64,000 bases of DNA. Origin: Reticulascus tulasneorum (lineage: Eukaryota > Ascomycota > Sordariomycetes > Glomerellales > Reticulascaceae). Where the stretch lies: the NCBI GenBank assembly GCA_001557505.1, contig LSAX01000004.1, forward strand, positions 1,922,001 to 1,986,000, read 5' to 3'. Below the pieces are notes generated by a model. That model saw nothing but the letters and a program-made list of their open reading frames with translations. It was not told the DNA's origin and ran no database searches. Made by a program: the position numbers and the translations under genes. Below, one piece after another: positions 58,415 through 64,000 of this stretch (positions are counted from its first letter, which is position 1; each line of letters opens with the position of its first letter).

Positions 58415-60148
58415 TGAGGCGCGAGGATCACACGATCAGGGGAACCATAAAAGAAAGACAGGATATAACGAAGGGATTCCAGATCGGCGTCCAAAGCACT
58501 ACGCGAAGAGCCCCGAATGAAAAAAACGAATGTGAGGGCACAGAGGAGAAATACAAAGTAGATGCTCCCCCCCCCAATCCCGTCTCGCAAGGCATTCTCC
58601 TGGACACAAGCATCCCCCCCCGGTTTCCCGGTTTGGGAAACAAGCTAGGGCAGTTCCAGGGCCGAGGGACAAGAGGCTGTGCCGTTAAGCTGAAAACATG
58701 TGGTGGTGTGTGTGTGTCACCGGCACACAAAAACAAACCCAACACGATTCATACGAGGGCATCTCTCCAACGGGGTGGCTTGCTTCTGTAACGACCAAAT
58801 CATGGGCCTAATTGGACTGCGACTGCCGCAGACGGCTCTGCGGACAGGGGTGGCATCAAGATCGCTATCCCATTGGGGTCCAGGAATAGCAACGGGGCAG
58901 GGTGCGGCCCTAGCGGACTTGATGAGATGGATGCCAAGTGCCAGCGCGCGAAATTAGAGTCGACGGCCTAAAATTTGGCAATGTCGGGGCCGCATGTTGT
59001 GACAGTCGGTTTGGGAATGGGATGGACTGGGCTGCAGCCCCTCTTAGCGTTGGCCTGTATCTTAGACATCGCGAAGTCAACCCCCAAGCTTGCCGCTGGT
59101 CAAAGATATGGAGTTGATCAGAAATGTCTCGACATCTTTTGCAAGTGGGACGCTGTCGAAACTGGGCTAAGACTACTACATAGGGGCCGGGTACGCCATC
59201 CGCTAGGGTTCCCCTTGTTAGATGAAATAGAGGTTGGCCCACCGCGGAGGGTCAAATCCGGAACCCTCCCGCGAATGGCTTCCCGCAAGGTACTATGCCA
59301 AAGGCTTAGACGGTCGAATACTCGGGACGGAAGACCGAGCGATGGTAAAATCAAGTGTGGATACATGGGCTACGGAGCCATCGCCGCCACGGCCACTGGA
59401 CGTATGATCTGAGGCAGTGTGCGGGAATCCGAAGATGAAAGAGAAGGTCTTGTTCCGAGCCATGGTTCATCTGCATGCAGCTCCAGGCCCGCCTCTACGG
59501 GCGGCGGGCGGTGGGTAGCAGTAGCTACTGTATCCAAATTCTGAGTCTAAAACAGCCATGCAGCAATCGTTTTAGCGGTTGAGGTCTGAGGGATATAAGA
59601 CATGCTTCTCTTGACCTACCATCGCCCGCCGCGTTTGTTCTCTAGTATTTCGCGACTCATATCGAACAAGCGGGCTTGTCCCAGGGTCCAAATCTGACAA
59701 GCCACGATGGTAAAGGGGAGGCTTGAGGGAATTCCCAAGACCAAACTCCTAGCTCGGAGACCGAGCTCTCGGAACGGGCCACTGAGGGGCTCGGGGACAT
59801 TTTGACAAAGGTACAACCATCTGACTATTTACTGGTCAGAGTCGGGCAAAGGTTGGAGCGGAGAAGCCTAGGGCTGCATGCGATTTCAATCAGATCCGGC
59901 CCACAGTCGTGCATGATGTCACGACCCGCTCGAAGGATTCCGGGGAAGGGCTGCAGAGCGAAACACAGTGCAATCCTTGCGGCTGGAGGCGCCCTATTGA
60001 TGATTGACATCGCGAAGCACACCTGTCACTTGCTGCGAATTTGTCAGCCGTTGCCTTGGAGTCTTGGAGCGGTTGACCAGCATACATTTAGCTCGGCCGA
60101 CCCGCCCAGGTCGACTCCTCGTAGAATCCACATCGTGACCAGCGATCC
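58415..60148. other. Divergent intergenic region, no gene seen
   Basis: Contains the promoters of the Kelch gene (-) and the questin-oxidase-like gene (+). C runs occur at about 58566-58574 and 58614-58621, and a GT repeat near 58706-58717. No frame is convincing. Confidence 0.5.
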
Positions 60149-61875
60149 ATGAGTGCAATCCTGAGAGTTGCTCCAACTTCGTGGGTTCCGAAGCGAGTAG
60201 CAACTTACACCAATCACCTTAGACTGCACACTCGGGCCGTCAACATGGCGACCGCCTACCACATTCAGGTCCCGGCTTCCAACACTGGACTTTTGAAAGT
60301 GACCCAGCAGGAAGACAGCGCAAAGAAGGTATCGGAGCTCCTGCAGAAAGATCTCGAGACGCACCACGTATTTTTCAACAACGACGGGTTTCATAACCAC
60401 GTAAGCTGCTCCGGCCGACCCCTGTTCCTGTCGAGAGACGCTGAGCACCAAGCCTAGATTCCCCATCACCTCCTCGCTCTGTTCGGCACTGGTGCCGGAG
60501 CGGAAGTCGTGCAGACCGGTTACGTCGAGAATGCGGATTACCAGAAGTCCGCCGTGGGGACCCACAGCAACATCGCTGATGAATTGCATGACTGGGGCGT
60601 AGCCCAGAAGTACTTAGGCAAGGAGAAGTACTATTCGGACTTTCTCGTCTTCTTCCAACGGGAGATCGAGAAACAGGGTTACGAGAACGTCTTGAATGAA
60701 TACCTCTTTAAAGGGGACGAGAGGGCCGAAGACATGTTCCAGCGCATGTTTGCTGGTAAGAGCCCCCGACTAAACCTGTTGCCGACCACTCCCGCTGTCC
60801 AAAACGCTAAATAAGAATAGGATTCTTGCATCCCATCATCCAATTGATGTATGGCGTGGAATGGGAACAGCCCGCAATCGTGGCCGAAGCCCTTGCCCAG
60901 GCCTCCGTCCACAGCAACAGACTCAAGGGCTTCCTCGAGGCCAGCGAAAAGGGAGCCAAAGACGCCTCAACCCCCATGCCGCCGGTGCTAGAACTCCTAG
61001 ACGCCCTCGCCAAGGACGAGAAGCTCTCCAAAGCTGCTCAGATGAAGGACTCCAACAAGATATACGATGGCATCCTCGCCCGCGCGCCGGAGGAGATGAT
61101 CCAGTTCGCGAGCAAGGTCAAAGTGAGCCCCGACGAGCTCGACGAGAAGACGGTCGAGATGTTCCACGCCTCCGTCTACATGGCCCTGGGAGCGGCGATC
61201 CACCCTCCAAAGGTGCCCAAGATTGACTTCTTCCTAATGTGAGATCCCACACTGCATTTCGTCTCATGACCAACCCGACTGACCTCTTAAGGCACCACGT
61301 CAACGCGGCGCCAATATTCGTCACCTTCAACTCCAAGCCCTGGATCTCCACTGCGAACAAGGTCCGGATGCTGGAGTACAAGCTTCGACTGGATCTCGTG
61401 CAGTATGCCGCCCGGGGCTGCCCAGAACTGAGGTTCGACGAGGCCGCATCCTATGTCCCGAATGAGAAGAGTCTCGTTTCCACACCGGCAGGTAGGTAGT
61501 TCCATTCAGAAGAGGTGCTGAGCCACTCATTATCTAACACTCGGGCAGAACTCCTTCCGAGGTTCCACGTCATCCCAGACGACGGCCACACAATCAAACT
61601 AGCGCGAGCAATGGCCATCTGCCAGGAGCTGTCTAAGAAGTACACGGACAAGCCGTGGGCGAAGATTGGCGGCGACGATGTGTGGCTAAGACTGAATTAC
61701 CTCGTTCTGGACAGTGAAGAAAACGTCGGTAAAGGCCAGAATCCGACCGACGGTGTTCAGAGATGGATTCGTTCGGCGGGCTTCGAGGAGGCGTGGAAGG
61801 CAAGTACTTGATCTGCACACCGTTCACGAAATGGCCCAGTCTAACAGGCAACAGGACATTCCGAATCGCAGTTGA
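60149..61875 (+). CDS. DUF4243 / questin oxidase-like (AflY family) oxidoreductase
   Basis: Six exons (60149-60400, 60458-60755, 60821-61238, 61292-61491, 61549-61799, 61855-61875) give 479 residues; an in-frame ATG at 60245 would give 447, the usual family size. The family includes AflY of aflatoxin and questin oxidase of geodin biosynthesis, which cleave aromatic rings by a Baeyer-Villiger-type step. Landmarks are HHLLALFGTGAGAEVVQTGY, YGVEWEQPAIVAEALAQA, HHVNAAPIF and the C-terminal GGDDVWLRLNYLVLDS. The longer start adds an Arg-rich, acid-free stretch (MSAILRVAPTSWVPKRVATY) that looks like a mitochondrial presequence. Intron 5 appears to use a GC donor (AAG/GCAAGT). Neighbours are housekeeping genes, so this is not in a visible biosynthetic cluster; the substrate is unknown. 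Confidence 0.86.
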
Positions 61876-61964
61876 CTAATCCCGAGAAAAGGGAATACGA
61901 AACTGTAGGGGGGCAAAAGATCGCCAATGATATATATGCAAGGGTATACTCCAGATAGCACTTT

Positions 61965-64000
61965 CTAGTCTAATCCAACCCAGTCATCTTCATCAGATCC
62001 GTTCTCGGATTGAACAACATCGTCCACTGCCATGCTAGTCATAACTTTATCAGATCCGTCTCCCGAGCCCCATTCGAGTGCCTTCGCGCTATTCGCAACC
62101 GAACCTTTTGCCTGGCCTTGCCCGAGAAGGTAATCAACCATGTACACATTATCGTCGGCCAGCTTCCGTATCTCGTCTCTCATCCTCGCGATCGCCCTAG
62201 ACACAACCCTCAACTCCACATCTACCTTGCCACGGTTAGAGGTGAGCCAGGCGCCATGTTTGTCCACTAGTGCCTTGACCCAGAGCAAACAGAACTCGAT
62301 ATGGGGAGTCTCTTCTGTCTGAGCTGCCACAAAGCGCAAAAGCCTTGGGACATAGACAGTGGGCATATCTTGCACCACCAGAGCGATTTCAGTGTAAGGA
62401 ATTGCCAGAAAGACACGCTTGATCAGGCCCGCTTCGTTGAGTCGGAATGACATAACCAGCGCCTTGAGGTAGTCCTTTTCGTTCTGGAGAACAGCCAAAG
62501 TCGATGCTGGCGTGATTTCTATGTTGAGATCGAAGGGGTCGAATTGTAGTAGGTTGTCCAGGCTGTAAATGAGAAGGCCTTCGGTCGATGCTGCGCAGAA
62601 GGCGGATCCTGCTGGGGAAAATGCCACACCTGAGACACGTACTTCAGGTAACTTCTTCCTCGCTGATGGATCACCGCCTCGTTTGGATCCGGGGAGTGAT
62701 TTGTCTTGTCGTGCTTCTCGATCAGATGCTTCGCCTTCGTCGTCAATAAGATCCTCTGGGCCGGCTTCTGTGAGACGCCTGCTGTTCAGAAACTCCTGTG
62801 TGCCAGACAGCGAGAGGTTTACGCTGACCGTGTACTTCTTGAGGAGCACCATCGTGTGGACAGAATAGAGGCAAATGTACTTGCTGTTGCCGCCGGCCAA
62901 GAGACAGCTCCCATCCGTACTATAGCGTATTGTGCTAAAGCTTTTAGTGCCCGCTACGTTTGCCGCAGTTCGTCTGTCGGTGGCTTTGCGCCCTCCTGAT
63001 ACGTCTCGCCGCCCATCAAGGCCCGAGACCTGTTCTGCATCTGTTATCGACCAGAACGATAACTGGCCATCCAAGGTAGAGATGGCCAACTGCAAAGAGT
63101 CCGGTCGGATTGCTATATCCAGAACATCGGCTTGCAATTGTAGAGGCTCGCTGGTTTGGGTTCGGCTGAAAATGGACCATATTCTCGCCGTACGGTCCCA
63201 GCTTCCACTGACTAAGGCGTCGCCGTTGGGGGCAAACGCTAAAGATGAAACAGGCCCTTCATGGCCCGATAGTTGGTCGAGAAGTTGGCCGGTTTGGACC
63301 GACCAGATGTGAATGTCAAAGGAGTCCAGCGAGCCCGCAGCCACAACTTCGCCACTAGGATCAACCGCCATACAAGAGAACGACAGCCGAGTGGGTGCTG
63401 TGAACGTTCTAAAGTTCCTATATCTGATGAGATCCCAGGCTCGTATGGACCCATCCAAGCTGGACGTGAAGAGAACATTGCCCTTCTTCGCAAATTCGCA
63501 TGCTGTGACGCCACTAGTGTGCTCCGTGAAGGTCACAATGCAAAACCCGGATTCGACGTCCCACACTTTGATCTTTCCATCATCTGCAGTTGTAATAATA
63601 CGCTGCCCATCTGGCGAGTATACGAGAGAGTTCATCGAGTCGAAGTGGCCCTGCTGCTTGAGGATGTACGACTCAGACTGCCATTCCCAAACCAAGAGTT
63701 GTCCGAGCTTGGATGCCCCAAAAGCTAGCCATTCTCCAGTCTTGTTGATCGTTACAAAGTCGATACCGTTTTGGGAGATGTTAAGGGTGTGAATCATGGT
63801 GAAATCCGGCAACTCGTACAGCGCAAAGAGGCCATTGGAAAACCCCGCAACCAGCAGGTTGGACTCGGGATGGAATGTAGCACATCGAACATGGGCGCTA
63901 TTTTGCATGAAATAGTGCCGATTCACGATCCTCCAGCGCATATCCGAGTCGTCGGCATCCTGCATCTCATTATCTCCTTCTGTGATCGCCCGGCTTGGGC
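61965..64000 (-). CDS. pwp2: rRNA-processing WD40 protein PWP2/Utp1 (5' part beyond window)
   Basis: About 677 C-terminal residues are in the window; the frame stays open to the right edge, so the N-terminal propeller (about 230-250 residues by family comparison) is missing. WD-type blades are clear: GQLLVWEWQSESYILKQQGH, SPDGQRIITTADDGKIKVWD, SSLDGSIRAWD, VSGSWDRTARIW and AGGNSKYICLYS. The alpha-helical C-terminal domain (VMSFRLNEAGLIKRVFLAIP, then the HIEFCLLWVKALVDKHG block) is the PWP2 signature. The protein is in the UTPB module of the small-subunit processome and acts in 18S rRNA maturation in the nucleolus. The tail is acidic (SENGSDEDDW). It converges on the questin-oxidase-like gene with only 89 nt between stops. 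Confidence 0.94.
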   Translation of the reverse strand, partial: PSRAITEGDNEMQDADDSDMRWRIVNRHYFMQNSAHVRCATFHPESNLLVAGFSNGLFALYELPDFTMIHTLNISQNGIDFVTINKTGEWLAFGASKLGQLLVWEWQSESYILKQQGHFDSMNSLVYSPDGQRIITTADDGKIKVWDVESGFCIVTFTEHTSGVTACEFAKKGNVLFTSSLDGSIRAWDLIRYRNFRTFTAPTRLSFSCMAVDPSGEVVAAGSLDSFDIHIWSVQTGQLLDQLSGHEGPVSSLAFAPNGDALVSGSWDRTARIWSIFSRTQTSEPLQLQADVLDIAIRPDSLQLAISTLDGQLSFWSITDAEQVSGLDGRRDVSGGRKATDRRTAANVAGTKSFSTIRYSTDGSCLLAGGNSKYICLYSVHTMVLLKKYTVSVNLSLSGTQEFLNSRRLTEAGPEDLIDDEGEASDREARQDKSLPGSKRGGDPSARKKLPEVRVSGVAFSPAGSAFCAASTEGLLIYSLDNLLQFDPFDLNIEITPASTLAVLQNEKDYLKALVMSFRLNEAGLIKRVFLAIPYTEIALVVQDMPTVYVPRLLRFVAAQTEETPHIEFCLLWVKALVDKHGAWLTSNRGKVDVELRVVSRAIARMRDEIRKLADDNVYMVDYLLGQGQAKGSVANSAKALEWGSGDGSDKVMTSMAVDDVVQSENGSDEDDWVGLD

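Overview
This window is nuclear DNA from a filamentous ascomycete. Genes are intron-containing and mostly well spaced. Introns are short (about 45-140 nt), with GT-AG borders and CTRAY-like branch points. The gene set is typical of Sordariomycetes: a grg-1/ccg-1 homologue, a STRIPAK FAR11/HAM-2 protein, a TigA-type PDI, WSC-domain secreted proteins and a PA-domain subtilase resembling the Pr1C type of hypocrealean fungi. A hypocrealean is my best guess, but that is inference. I see no rRNA, no convincing tRNA, no transposon and no CRISPR array.

Layout, left to right. 0-13 kb: an EBP/EXPERA sterol-isomerase-like membrane protein (-), a grg-1 homologue (-), a membrane-anchored alpha/beta-hydrolase with a TAP-type C-terminal domain (-), an unresolved and possibly decayed gene at about 9-10.2 kb (-), and a small secreted Ala/Pro-rich protein (+). 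14-21.7 kb: NAD kinase (-) divergent from FAR11 (+), which converges on a MARVEL-domain protein (-). 26-29.6 kb: a 1177-residue intronless secreted haem peroxidase carrying four WSC domains (+). 30.5-38.3 kb: a dense housekeeping block with mitochondrial EF-Tu (+), ribosomal protein S29 (-), PDI TigA (+), an HSBP1-like coiled coil (-) and the Tul1/DscA RING E3 ligase (+). 44.4-46.6 kb: a Zn2Cys6 transcription factor (+). 47.5-50.9 kb: a ten-exon secreted subtilase (-). 54.7-58.4 kb: a NAP/SET histone-chaperone-family protein (+) converging on a Kelch-type single-pass membrane protein (-). 60.1-64 kb: a DUF4243/questin-oxidase-like enzyme (+) converging on the rRNA-processing WD40 protein PWP2 (-), which runs off the right edge.

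The stretches 21.7-26, 38.3-44.4 and 50.9-54.7 kb hold no gene I can support. The last two are rich in homopolymer G/C runs and microsatellites.

No single pathway or cluster ties the window together. The thematic links are proteostasis (PDI, HSBP1-like, DSC E3 ligase side by side), an exported or surface set (peroxidase-WSC, subtilase, Kelch membrane protein, small secreted protein, MARVEL protein), and two sterol-linked genes (EBP-like, DSC ligase). I did not find a clear new multi-gene system. The more unusual items are the peroxidase-WSC fusion, the small secreted protein with dibasic sites, a likely GC-AG intron and a possible mitochondrial presequence on the questin-oxidase-like gene, a 9-nt terminal coding exon in rps29, and long poly-G/poly-C runs inside or beside genes.
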